This document shows, in pieces, positions 36,238 to 44,814 of a stretch of 64,000 nt of DNA. Made by a program: the position numbers and the translations under genes. The notes beneath the pieces were generated by a model. The model was given only the letters and a program-made list of their open reading frames with translations, did not search any database and was not told the origin of the DNA. The number at the start of each line of letters is the position of its first letter. Within the stretch, counting starts at the first letter, position 1. Where the stretch lies: assembly GCF_000744815.1 (NCBI RefSeq), contig NZ_JQMQ01000005.1:2674055-2738054 (forward strand), given 5' to 3'. This DNA comes from Phaeacidiphilus oryzae TH49 (GTDB taxonomy: Bacteria; Actinomycetota; Actinomycetes; Streptomycetales; Streptomycetaceae).

Positions 36238-37710
36238 CTACGACCGAGTACAGACCCGGGCCAGCGCCTCCACAACCCGGGGATCGAACTCACGAGCGGA
36301 TCGGAGGCGCAGGCGTTCCAGGACCTCCAGCCGGTCCGCGAGGCGCTCCTGAGCCCCTCCGGCCCCGATCACCCCCGTTCCCCCACCCGCGCCGACGGCC
36401 GTCCCCACGGCCGCCCCCACCGCGGCCCCCCGTTCGAGCTCCTCCTCGGCGGTCAGGTCCGCGAAGGCGTTCGCGGCCCGGATGATCCGCGCGGCCAGCG
36501 GCGGGGCCGACCGGTGCGGGCCGGGCCGGTACGGCTCCGCCTGGCGGGCCACGATCTCGGCCACCTCGGCGATCTCCGCGCTCGCGCCCGTCCGCAGCAC
36601 CACCTCGCTGCCCAGCTCCGCGATCCGCCGCTGCTCGTCCTCCGCGAGGATCACCGTGGCCCCGCCCGGCACCGCGTCCACCAGCGACAACTGCCCCAGG
36701 TCGTGCATCAGCGCGGCCTGCTCCAGAATCCGCAGGTCGCGCTCGCCGAGGCCCAGCTCGCGGCCGGTGAGCCTGGCCAGGTCGGCCACCCGGCGGGCAT
36801 GCCCGGGCAGGGTGTAGCCGGCCACCTCGGAGGCCCTGGCCAGCGAGCGCACGGTCTGCCACTGGGTGGCCCGGACCGCCGCGTACCGGCCGAAGGAGGC
36901 CTGGGTGAGGAGCAGCGGCACGGAGAAGAGCGGGAGGGCCCACAGCCCCACCTCGCCGACCGCCACCGCCATCACCATCCCGGTGGCCACGATCGCCGAG
37001 CCGATCCCGAGCAGCGCCTTCACCTCGTCCCGCAGCGTCCGGCCGAAGGCGGTCCGGCAGCCCGCCCGGCAGTACCGCAGGACGGCCGCGAGGAGGACGT
37101 CGCAGATCGCGGCCAGGGCCGCGCAGGCGGCCAGGAAGAGGCCGTAGAGCGGCCCGCGGACGCCCAGCGCGTCCAGCGTCCCGGAGTCGTAGAGGGGCTG
37201 GAAGAGCACCGCGATGAAGAGCACCACCAGCAGCCGCCTGGCGTGCACCGCGGGATCCGGCAGCCGCCGCCGGACCAGGTGCGGGACCAGCCCCACCAGG
37301 CCGCCGACCCAGGCCACCGCCACCACCTGGAACACCCCGTGGCTGGTCGCCCGCCCCTGGTCCGGGCCCAGCAGGGCGTACGCCAGCGCGCCCGCGGAGC
37401 CCAGCGGGGCCTGCTCCCGGTCCCCCGGCAGGGCCGTGCGCACCAGCTCGCCCACGGCGACGAAGGCGCCGAAGGCCAGCGCCACCCCGGGCTGGGCGAG
37501 GCCGCGCCAGGCGGTCACCGCCACCGAGACGCAGGCCGCCAGCCCGGCAGCGCCGTACACGCCGGCCCCGACGGCCGCACCGAGGGTGGCCGCCAGGGGG
37601 CCGCCGCCCAGCGGCGCGCCCCTCCCGGCCCGGCGCACGGCCTCCGCTACCGGGCCCAGGGACGCCCACCGGGCGATCAGCGGGGGGATCGGGCGCACCG
37701 GCCCGCTCAT
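36238..37710 (-). CDS. Membrane HD-domain protein, degenerate HD-GYP
   Basis: 490 residues. The N-terminal 280 residues are hydrophobic with several membrane helices. The C-terminal HD domain (about 300-480) keeps HARRVADLARLTGRELGLG and ALMHDLGQLSLVD, the first His and the HD pair. It lacks the later HH and GYP motifs of cyclic-di-GMP phosphodiesterases. It overlaps the stop of the upstream true HD-GYP gene (ATGA). Probably a regulatory partner rather than an enzyme; this is inference. Confidence 0.75.
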   Translation of the reverse strand: MSGPVRPIPPLIARWASLGPVAEAVRRAGRGAPLGGGPLAATLGAAVGAGVYGAAGLAACVSVAVTAWRGLAQPGVALAFGAFVAVGELVRTALPGDREQAPLGSAGALAYALLGPDQGRATSHGVFQVVAVAWVGGLVGLVPHLVRRRLPDPAVHARRLLVVLFIAVLFQPLYDSGTLDALGVRGPLYGLFLAACAALAAICDVLLAAVLRYCRAGCRTAFGRTLRDEVKALLGIGSAIVATGMVMAVAVGEVGLWALPLFSVPLLLTQASFGRYAAVRATQWQTVRSLARASEVAGYTLPGHARRVADLARLTGRELGLGERDLRILEQAALMHDLGQLSLVDAVPGGATVILAEDEQRRIAELGSEVVLRTGASAEIAEVAEIVARQAEPYRPGPHRSAPPLAARIIRAANAFADLTAEEELERGAAVGAAVGTAVGAGGGTGVIGAGGAQERLADRLEVLERLRLRSAREFDPRVVEALARVCTRS

Positions 37711-39581
37711 TCAGGCCGCCTCAGCGTCCGCGGCCGGGCCGCCCCGGCCGGGCTGCGGACGGGCGCTCTCGCGGCCCGGACGGGGCCGGCAGCCGTCCTG
37801 GAACCGAGCGCCCGCGCCTCCACCCGCTGCCGCTCGTGCTCGCGCCGGCCCTCCCGGTCGGGTGGGTCCGCACGCGCCCACGGGTTCTCCCGCTCCCGCT
37901 GGTTCTCGCGCTCCAACCGGTCCGCACGCTCGCCGCCGTCCGCCGGGCCGGCCGGCCGGTCGTCCCCCTGTCCGCACCCGCAACCGCAGCCGCTCAGCGG
38001 GGCCCGCTCCAGGCCGCGGTTCTCCGGGAGGCCCAGCGGGATGTCCGGCACCCCCTCCATCTCGGGTCCCGACGGGCCGGGCTCGACCTGCCAGCCGTGC
38101 CGGCCGACCGCCGAGACCAGCGCGCCGACCATCACCGGGTCGAACTGGCTCCCCGAGCACCGCCGCAGCTCGGTCACCGCCTCCGCGACCGGGCGGGCGC
38201 GCCGGTAGGACCGGGTGGAGGTCATCGAGTCGAAGGCGTCGGCCACCGCGATCACCCGGGCGAACTCCGGGATCGCGTCGCCGGCCAGGCCGAACGGGTA
38301 GCCGCGGCCGTCCCAGCGCTCGTGGTGGTGGAGGATGCCGGCGCGGGCCTCCCCCAGGAAGGAGATCCCGCGCACCATCTCGTGCCCGTACTCGGGATGC
38401 AGCTCGATCGCCCGGCGCTCGGCCGGGGTCAGCGGGCCGTTCTTGCGCAGCACCCGGGTCGGCACGCCCAGCTTGCCGATGTCGTGGAGGGTCCCGGCGA
38501 CCCGCAGCGAGGCGATCCGCTCCTCGTCCATCCCCAGCTGGCCGGCCATCAGCACGGCGGCCCGGCCGACCCGCTCCGAGTGCCCGCGGGTGTAGGAGTC
38601 CTTGATCTCCACTGCCTGGACCAGGGCCCGGACGGTGGCCGCGTGCGCCGCCTGCTCCCTGGCGTACAGCCGGAGCACCCACGCCGAGACGGTCAGCGGC
38701 AGCAGCACCAAGGCCCCCGCGAAGGCCCCGTAAGGTCCCTGCCAGAGCACCACCATCAGCAGCCCGACGAGGCCGTGCGCCAGCGCGGGGAGGAGGCTGC
38801 GGCGGAGCAGCCCCCGAGTCGCGGTCCGCCGGTCGACCCCTTCGACCAGCATCCGGGCCCCGGCCACCAGCGCCGCTCCGGTCAGCACATACGCGAGGGT
38901 GGCCGGCCAGGCCGGGATCAGCAGGGCCGGCAGCGACAGCCCGCGCCCGCCCTCGACCCCGCCGCCGGGCAGCGCCGCCCGGAGCAGCCGCGGCCCGTCC
39001 AGCAGCCGGAAGACCAGGCCCGCGCAGTTCGCGGCCAGCGCCAGCTGGGCCGCGTTCCACAGCGGCCGCAGCACCCGTCGCGGCTCCCCGCCGCCCGCGG
39101 ACCGCCGGGCGTACACCGCGGCCAGCAGGAGGCCCGGCAGCGGTACCAGTCCGGCCGCCGCCGGGGGCAGCATCAGCACCGCCCCGATGAGCACCGGGAA
39201 GTAGGGCGCACCCACCGCCCTGAAGTGTGCTGATTCGTTTTGGCAATTGCCTCGGCGATGGTCCGAGCGAAGTCCGGCCCATTCGCAGCCGAAGGCCAGC
39301 AGGGTCAGCACCGCCGCCCGGGCCGGAGCGTCCGGCAGGGGGCCCGCGGAGAGGAGCCGCGCGCCGGGCAGCACCGCCGCCGCGCCGGGCAGCAGGGTGA
39401 GCGTGGAGACGGCGGCGAGCGCGGCCGTCGCGGCGAGATAACCGCCGGCGGTGGGTCGCGGGCGCAGCGCCGGCCGCCGCACAACGGCGGTGGACGTCGT
39501 GGAAATCTCGGCCTCCCCCTGCCAACGTGCAACCAACGTCTGTCGTCGCCCCACAAGATAAGTCGGGAAGCGGACGCGCAA
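37707..39581 (-). CDS. Membrane HD-GYP domain protein (predicted cyclic-di-GMP phosphodiesterase)
   Basis: 624 residues. Residues about 40-325 form many hydrophobic segments. The HD-GYP domain (about 330-505) has HSERVGRAAVLMAGQLG, TLHDIGKLGVP, ILHHHERWDGRGYP and ADAFDSMTS, so the metal and GYP residues are intact. A charged C-tail (about 550-600) is rich in Arg/Glu and Pro. It hydrolyses or senses c-di-GMP, a controller of Streptomyces development. Paired with the degenerate protein downstream. A lower-GC patch near 39200-39260 gives unusual sequence (GNCQNESAHFRAV). Confidence 0.82.
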   Translation of the reverse strand: MRVRFPTYLVGRRQTLVARWQGEAEISTTSTAVVRRPALRPRPTAGGYLAATAALAAVSTLTLLPGAAAVLPGARLLSAGPLPDAPARAAVLTLLAFGCEWAGLRSDHRRGNCQNESAHFRAVGAPYFPVLIGAVLMLPPAAAGLVPLPGLLLAAVYARRSAGGGEPRRVLRPLWNAAQLALAANCAGLVFRLLDGPRLLRAALPGGGVEGGRGLSLPALLIPAWPATLAYVLTGAALVAGARMLVEGVDRRTATRGLLRRSLLPALAHGLVGLLMVVLWQGPYGAFAGALVLLPLTVSAWVLRLYAREQAAHAATVRALVQAVEIKDSYTRGHSERVGRAAVLMAGQLGMDEERIASLRVAGTLHDIGKLGVPTRVLRKNGPLTPAERRAIELHPEYGHEMVRGISFLGEARAGILHHHERWDGRGYPFGLAGDAIPEFARVIAVADAFDSMTSTRSYRRARPVAEAVTELRRCSGSQFDPVMVGALVSAVGRHGWQVEPGPSGPEMEGVPDIPLGLPENRGLERAPLSGCGCGCGQGDDRPAGPADGGERADRLERENQRERENPWARADPPDREGRREHERQRVEARALGSRTAAGPVRAARAPVRSPAGAARPRTLRRPE

Positions 39582-39650
39582 GGCGTTCTCTGCTCTTTAC
39601 GCCGTCCGGAGTCGTTTCCCCTCACTCGAAAGGGTGAGACGGCAGCAGAA

Positions 39651-39696
39651 CGGCGTACGCCCCCGGCGACTGATGTCGCGTCAGGGGCGTACGCCG
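39651..39696 (-). terminator. Long hairpin terminator after rsrA
   Basis: 13-bp arms CGGCGTACGCCCC (39651-39663) and GGGGCGTACGCCG (39684-39696) are perfect, with a nested GCGAC/GTCGC hairpin (39666-39670/39675-39679). It lies between the end of rsrA and the start of the HD-GYP gene on the same strand. Confidence 0.7.
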
Positions 39697-39760
39697 ATCG
39701 GTATCGCTCGGTCGTCGCTCAGGGGAACCGCGGGTGAACCGGAGAGGGCCGGGAGGCGAC

Positions 39761-40051
39761 TCAGGTCTGCTGGACCGGCTCGTCCTCCTGCGGCAGCCCG
39801 GCCCGGATCCGCTCGATCCTGGCCAGCACCTTGCCGCGCAGATCGCTCGGCGCGGTGTCGCAGCCGCAGGAGCGCTTCACCAGCGCCTTGATCGCCTGCT
39901 CCAGGCCGTACTTCTGCAGGCACGGCGAGCACTCGTCGAAGTGCTGGCGCAGCTTGGCGTAGTCGTCCTCGCCCATCTCGTTGTCGAGGAACTCATAGAG
40001 GTGGTCGAGCACCTCGCCGCAGTCCGTGTCGTGGTGGTTGCCGCAGCTCAT
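39761..40051 (-). CDS. rsrA: Redox-sensing anti-sigma factor of SigR
   Basis: 96-residue zinc-binding ZAS protein. Zinc/thiol ligands Cys11, His37, Cys41 and Cys44 ([10 protein letters not shown]) are conserved, plus Cys3 and the CGC pair near the end. Disulfide stress forms a disulfide and ejects zinc, releasing SigR. The ATG overlaps the sigR stop (ATGA), giving coupled synthesis. Confidence 0.96.
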   Translation of the reverse strand: MSCGNHHDTDCGEVLDHLYEFLDNEMGEDDYAKLRQHFDECSPCLQKYGLEQAIKALVKRSCGCDTAPSDLRGKVLARIERIRAGLPQEDEPVQQT

Positions 40052-40725
40052 GAGCCCGCGCCTTTCCCGTTCTCCCCGGGGCCTCCGCCGGCCGGGACCA
40101 GTCCACGGTCACGGGCGTAGTCCTCGAGCATCCCGCGGAGCTGACGCCGTCCGCGGTGCAGTCGGGACATCACCGTACCGATGGGTGTTCCCATGATGTC
40201 GGCGATCTCCTTGTAGGCAAACCCCTCTACGTCCGCGAGGTAGACGGCGATCCGGAACTCCTCCGGGATCGCCTGCAGGGCCTGCTTCACATCACTGTCC
40301 GGCAGATGATCCAGCGCCTGCGCCTCGGCCGAACGCAGACCTGTCGACATGTGCGACTCGGCGCGGGCCAGCTGCCAGTCCTCGATCTCCTCCGCACCGG
40401 TGCGCTGCGGCTCGCGCTGCTTCTTCCGGTAGGAGTTGATGAACGTGTTGGTCAGGATCCGGTACAGCCAGGCCTTGAGGTTGGTGCCCTCGCGGAACTG
40501 GTGGAAGGAGGCGAACGCCTTGGCGAAGGTCTCCTGCAGCAGATCCTCCGCGTCCGCGGGGTTGCGGGTCATCCGCAGCGCGGCGGAGTACATCTGGTCC
40601 AGGTAGCCCAGCGCGTCCCGCTCGAAGCGTGCGCTTCGCTCGGCTTCGGACTCTTCGGCGGAGACGCGGAACGTCTCGTCTCCTCCGGTCCCCCCGGCTC
40701 CCTCGGTCTCGGCGACCGGACCCAC
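40048..40725 (-). CDS. sigR: Thiol-stress ECF sigma factor
   Basis: ECF sigma factor for the mycothiol/thioredoxin regulon. Sigma-2 has [20 protein letters not shown] and [18 protein letters not shown]; sigma-4 has [20 protein letters not shown] and [22 protein letters not shown] 40725 (VGPVAETEG) matches the start of S. coelicolor SigR and gives 225 residues. An in-frame ATG at 40866 gives a 47-residue N-terminal extension like the unstable SigR-prime isoform made from the autoregulated promoter. Confidence 0.95.
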   Translation of the reverse strand: MGPVAETEGAGGTGGDETFRVSAEESEAERSARFERDALGYLDQMYSAALRMTRNPADAEDLLQETFAKAFASFHQFREGTNLKAWLYRILTNTFINSYRKKQREPQRTGAEEIEDWQLARAESHMSTGLRSAEAQALDHLPDSDVKQALQAIPEEFRIAVYLADVEGFAYKEIADIMGTPIGTVMSRLHRGRRQLRGMLEDYARDRGLVPAGGGPGENGKGAGS

Positions 40726-40906
40726 CTCCTCGGCGACGAACCCCCGGTCCACGACGGCGGACCGGTCCGACAGGGAGGATATCGGGCTCGCCGCGGAAAC
40801 GCCCGCGACAGGCCATGCACCCCAGTTCTGCGGCTGGGGGCGAGGCGGGCATGCGGCTGAAACCATGAAGCGCTGCCTTCCACTCGGGCGTTCGGCGGAC
40901 GTGCCG

Positions 40907-40936
40907 AACAACCACCCCCGCCCCCGAACCATTCCC
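40907..40936 (-). promoter_or_regulatory. SigR-dependent autoregulatory promoter of sigR
   Basis: On the minus strand GGGAAT (40936-40931), then exactly 18 bp, then GTTGTT (40912-40907). This fits the SigR consensus GGGAAT-N18-GTTG. A start a few bases downstream would make an mRNA covering the ATG at 40866, so it should yield the extended SigR isoform. Confidence 0.8.
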
Positions 40937-40976
40937 GCCGGCCGGAAGCCCCGCCCCGAGCGCAGCGCCGAGGCGC

Positions 40977-41059
40977 GGGTAAGAGGCGCGGGGAACTGCG
41001 CGGCCAGCCGACTGCGGGCAGTCGCCAGCCGGGCGCGCACTTCCCCGCGCCCCTTACCC
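40977..41059. repeat. GC-rich palindromic repeat, copy E
   Basis: 26-bp arms at 40977-41002 and 41034-41059, with two mismatches. The left arm contains GGCGCGGGGAACTGCGCG and the right TTCCCCGCGCCCC. A nested GACTGC/GCAGTC hairpin is in the loop. It lies between the sigR promoter and the end of the hydrolase gene; no gene in the gap. Confidence 0.75.
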
Positions 41060-41130
41060 GCCCTTCGGGCTCACCGGGGTCCGGGGCGGCAGCCCCGGGA
41101 AACGGGAAGGGGCGGGGCCGGGGCAGGACG

Positions 41131-41787
41131 CTAGGCGCGGAGCGACAGGAGCCAGTCGGTAGCGGCGCGGGTCAGCGTGGTCAGGGACTCCTCCTGGGTG
41201 ACCGGCGCGCGCTTGGGGACGGCGAAGCCGTGGTCGCCCGCCGGCACCGGGACCAGGCGCATGGCGGACGGCAGCGCCGGGAACTCCTCCGGCCGCCCGA
41301 ACGGATCCCGCTCCCCCTGCAGGACCAGCACCGGCACCCCCGCGCCCAGCAGCTCCTCCGCCCGGGACCTCTCCGGCCTGCCCGGCGGATGCAGCGGAAA
41401 GGACAGCGCCAGCACCGCCGACGCCCCCGTCTCCCGCCCGACCCGGCACGCCACCCGCGCCCCCGCGCTCCGCCCGCCGGCGACGACGGTCAGCCCCTTC
41501 GTCTCCCCCGACTCCTCCAGCGCGGCCGCGACCGCCCGCCACCCCTCGTCCAGCCGGGCCGGCGCCGGCGCCAGCCGCTTGCCGGCCACCCGCCACGGCT
41601 GCTCCACCAGCCCCACGGTCACCCCGTGCGCCGGCAGCGCCTCGGCCAGCGCGACGAGGTCGCGGGCCTCGATCCCGCCACCGGCCCCGTGCGAGACCAG
41701 CAGCAGGCACCACGGCTCCCCGACTGCCCGCCGAAAGGTGACCCGCGCCGGACCGGCCGGGGTCTCCACCATGATCTGATCGCTCAT
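41131..41787 (-). CDS. Alpha/beta-hydrolase family protein
   Basis: 218-residue hydrolase with the nucleophile elbow VVAGGRSAGARVA (Ser in GRSAG), an oxyanion loop SHGAGGG, GERDPFG (acid) and GDHGF (His) near the end, the triad of the KANL3/Tex30-like dienelactone hydrolase group. Substrate unknown. Starts in the stop codon of the SRAP gene (TGATG). Confidence 0.83.
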   Translation of the reverse strand: MSDQIMVETPAGPARVTFRRAVGEPWCLLLVSHGAGGGIEARDLVALAEALPAHGVTVGLVEQPWRVAGKRLAPAPARLDEGWRAVAAALEESGETKGLTVVAGGRSAGARVACRVGRETGASAVLALSFPLHPPGRPERSRAEELLGAGVPVLVLQGERDPFGRPEEFPALPSAMRLVPVPAGDHGFAVPKRAPVTQEESLTTLTRAATDWLLSLRA

Positions 41788-42563
41788 CAGAACAGCGTCG
41801 CACCCTCCGGGCCGAGGTCCTCGCCTATCCGCCGCTCCAGCTCGGGCCCGTTGTTGCGCACCGAGTTCACCTCGGTGGACACCGGCCACATCGCCATCTG
41901 CCCCGGCTGCGGCGGCACCAGCAGCGAGCGCAGCTCGTCCACGTCGTCCACCGACGGGTCCAGCCAGCGGTCCCAGCTGCCGGGCCGCATCACCAGCGGC
42001 ATCCGGGGGTGGATCCGGCCCAGCTCGTCCTCGGCCTCCGTGGTGATCACGGTGCAGGTCGCCCACCAGGCGGCCGGGTCGTCGTCCGGCCGGGTCCGGT
42101 CCCGCCAGAACTCGAAGAGCCCGGCCATCGCCATCACCGAGCCGTCCGCCGGGGAGATGAAGTACGGCTGCTTCTTCGCCTTCTTCCCCTTCCCGTCCGC
42201 GGAAGCCGTCTCGTCCGTCATCCACTCGTAGTACCCGTCGGCCGGCAGCAGGCAGCGCCGGGAGGCGAAGGCCCGCCGGTAGGAGGGCTTCTCGTGGACC
42301 GTCTCGGCCCGGGCGTTGATCATCTTCACCCCGGTGTCGGGTGACTTGGACCACGACGGGACCAGGCCCCAGCGCAGCAGCCGCAGCTGCCGCCGGACCG
42401 CCCCGCCCTCCTCCTTCACCGGGCGCTCCAGGATGGCCGGCACCTGCTTGGTCGGGGCGATGTTGTAGTCCGGGGCGTAGGTCTCGGCGCTGTCCCAGCG
42501 CTCGACCTCGAAGAGTTCGACCAGGTCCTCGGGCTTCCGGCTCGACGCATAACGACCGCACAT
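41787..42563 (-). CDS. SOS response-associated peptidase (SRAP/YedK family)
   Basis: 258-residue SRAP protein. After Met removal, Cys2 (MCGRYASS) is the catalytic residue that crosslinks to abasic sites in single-stranded DNA. Conserved NARAET, RRCLLPADGYYEW and HPRMPLVM (His) are present. It shields abasic sites during replication. ATG 42563 was chosen because Cys must be residue 2. Divergent from the M50 gene. Confidence 0.93.
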   Translation of the reverse strand: MCGRYASSRKPEDLVELFEVERWDSAETYAPDYNIAPTKQVPAILERPVKEEGGAVRRQLRLLRWGLVPSWSKSPDTGVKMINARAETVHEKPSYRRAFASRRCLLPADGYYEWMTDETASADGKGKKAKKQPYFISPADGSVMAMAGLFEFWRDRTRPDDDPAAWWATCTVITTEAEDELGRIHPRMPLVMRPGSWDRWLDPSVDDVDELRSLLVPPQPGQMAMWPVSTEVNSVRNNGPELERRIGEDLGPEGATLF

Positions 42564-42705
42564 GCGTACCACCCTGCCACCTGCGGTTCGGGCACGGTGT
42601 GAATACCGCGTGAACCGGCGACTGTCCTCCGGTCGTCCTCTCGTGGGAGGCTGCGCACCCCCGGACAGCCCAACGACCCCCGACACATCCGCGAGGCACC
42701 GACGC

Positions 42706-43419
42706 ATGCAGGCTCAGTCCATCAGCGACGTCTGGCAGCAGGTCACCGGAGTCCAGGCGGCCCCGCCCTCCTGGGCGGTGCTGACCGCCGGCGCGATCGC
42801 CCTGGCCGCCGTGCTGCCCACGGCCGTGTGGCGGTACACCCGGAACCTGGTGACCATCGCCCACGAGGGCGGCCACGCCCTGACAGCGGTGCTGATGCGG
42901 CGCCGGCTGCACGGCATACGCCTCCACTCGGACACCTCCGGTCTGACCGTCTCCTCCGGCAAGCCGTACGGGCCCGGGATGGTGCTGACCGCCGCCGCGG
43001 GCTACATCGCCCCCTCGCTGCTGGGCCTGGGCGGCGCCTGGCTGCTGACCGACGGTCACCTGACCGCGCTGCTGTGGGCCTTCGTCCTGCTGCTCCTCTG
43101 CGTCCTGATCGAGGTGCGCAACGCCTACGGGGCGGTGACGGTGCTGGTCACCGGCGCGGTCTGCTTCGCGGTCTCCTGGTTCGGCTCGGCGCTGGTGCAG
43201 GCCTTCTTCGGCTACCTCGCGGTGTGGTTCCTGCTGCTGGCCGGGATGCGGCCGGTCGTCGAGCTCCAGCGCAAGCGGCGGCGCGGCGGCGCGCCGGACT
43301 CGGACGCCGATCAGCTGGGCCGGTTGACCAAGGTGCCCGGCGTGCTGTGGGTGACTCTGTTCTTCGCGGTCTCGCTCGTCTGCCTCGCCACCGGCGGGCG
43401 GTGGCTGCTCCGCGCATAG
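42706..43419 (+). CDS. M50 family membrane metallopeptidase
   Basis: 237-residue membrane protein with the zinc motif HEGGH (in VTIAHEGGHALTAVLM, about residues 53-57). About six hydrophobic segments. It belongs to the YdaD-like/M50B group of small site-2-protease-like proteins; substrate unknown. GAGG 9 bp upstream supports ATG 42706. Confidence 0.82.
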   Translation: MQAQSISDVWQQVTGVQAAPPSWAVLTAGAIALAAVLPTAVWRYTRNLVTIAHEGGHALTAVLMRRRLHGIRLHSDTSGLTVSSGKPYGPGMVLTAAAGYIAPSLLGLGGAWLLTDGHLTALLWAFVLLLLCVLIEVRNAYGAVTVLVTGAVCFAVSWFGSALVQAFFGYLAVWFLLLAGMRPVVELQRKRRRGGAPDSDADQLGRLTKVPGVLWVTLFFAVSLVCLATGGRWLLRA

Positions 43420-43446
43420 GGGCCGGGGCTCGGTAGGGTTGGGGCC

Positions 43447-44805
43447 ATGCGAGACGACCTCCACTGGCCTGCCCCGACCGCCTCCCTCCCGGTCGACGCG
43501 ACCGTCACCGTGCCCGGTTCCAAATCGGTCACCAACCGGGCGCTGGTGCTGGCCGCTCTCGCCGCCGAGCCGGCCTATATCCGCCGCCCCCTGCGCAGCC
43601 GGGACACCCTGCTGATGGCCGGGGCGCTGCGGTCACTCGGGGTGACCATCGAGGACATCCCCAACTCCGCCACCAACACCCCCGGCGGCGGCGACGCCTG
43701 GCGGGTGCTGCCGACCGGCCTCCACGGCCCCACCCGGGTGGACGTGGGCAACGCCGGCACGGTGATGCGCTTCCTGCCGCCGGTGGCCGCCCTCGCCGAC
43801 GGCCCGGTCTTCTTCGACGGCGACCCCCGCTCCCACGAGCGGCCGCTGGGCGGGGTGATCTCCGGACTGCGCGCGCTCGGCGCCCGGATCGACGACGAGG
43901 GACGCGGGGCGCTGCCGCTGACCGTCCACGGCACGGGTGCCCTGGACGGCGGAACGGTGACCGTGGACGCCTCGTCCTCCTCGCAGTTCGTCAGCGCGCT
44001 GCTGCTCTCCGGGCCGCGCTTCAACCAGGGCGTCGAGGTGCGGCACGTGGGCGCCCCGGTGCCCTCGCTGCCGCACATTCGGATGACGGTGGACATGCTG
44101 CGGCTGGCCGGCGCCCAGGTCGACGCGCCGGAGGACGGCGGCGAGCCGGACGTCTGGCGGGTCACTCCGGGGGCGCTGCTCGGCCGGGACATGGTGGTCG
44201 AGCCGGACCTCTCCAACGCGGCCCCGTTCCTGGCCGCCGCGCTGGTCACCGCCGGCACGGTGACCGTCCGCGACTGGCCGACCCGGACCACCCAGCCGGG
44301 TGACGAGCTGCGCCCGATCTTCACCGCCATGGGCGGCTCCTGCGCGTTCACCCCGGACGGGCTGCGCTTCACCGGTTCCGGGAAGGTGCGCGGAATCGAC
44401 GCGGACCTCCACGAGGTCGGCGAGCTCACCCCGGTGATCGCCGCGGTGGCCGCGCTGGCCGACGGCCCCTCCACCCTGCGCGGCATCGCCCACCTGCGGA
44501 TGCACGAGACCGACCGGCTGGCCGCGATCGCCAAGGAGCTCAACGAGCTGGGCGGCGACGTCCGGGAGACCGAGGACGGTCTGGAGATCCGCCCGCGCCC
44601 GCTGCACGGCGGCGTCTTCCACACCTACGAGGACCACCGGCTGGCCACCGCGGCCGCGGTGCTCGGGCTGGTCGTGCCGGGCGTCGAGGTGGAGAACGTG
44701 GCCACCACGGCGAAGACCCTGCCGGACTTCCCCGAGCTGTGGCAGGAGCTGCTGAGCGGCGGCCGGCCGTCCGGGGCCGAGTCGGTCCCCGCCGGCCGGG
44801 CCTGA
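43447..44805 (+). CDS. aroA: 3-phosphoshikimate 1-carboxyvinyltransferase (EPSP synthase)
   Basis: Transfers enolpyruvate from PEP to shikimate-3-phosphate in aromatic amino-acid synthesis. 452 residues. Motifs: VPGSKSVTNRALVLAAL, VGNAGTVMRFLPP, DPRSHERPLGGV, HLRMHETDRLAAIAKELN and EDHRLATAAAVLGL. Followed 9 bp later by rsgA. Confidence 0.96.
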   Translation: MRDDLHWPAPTASLPVDATVTVPGSKSVTNRALVLAALAAEPAYIRRPLRSRDTLLMAGALRSLGVTIEDIPNSATNTPGGGDAWRVLPTGLHGPTRVDVGNAGTVMRFLPPVAALADGPVFFDGDPRSHERPLGGVISGLRALGARIDDEGRGALPLTVHGTGALDGGTVTVDASSSSQFVSALLLSGPRFNQGVEVRHVGAPVPSLPHIRMTVDMLRLAGAQVDAPEDGGEPDVWRVTPGALLGRDMVVEPDLSNAAPFLAAALVTAGTVTVRDWPTRTTQPGDELRPIFTAMGGSCAFTPDGLRFTGSGKVRGIDADLHEVGELTPVIAAVAALADGPSTLRGIAHLRMHETDRLAAIAKELNELGGDVRETEDGLEIRPRPLHGGVFHTYEDHRLATAAAVLGLVVPGVEVENVATTAKTLPDFPELWQELLSGGRPSGAESVPAGRA

Positions 44806-44814
44806 CGGTACGTC

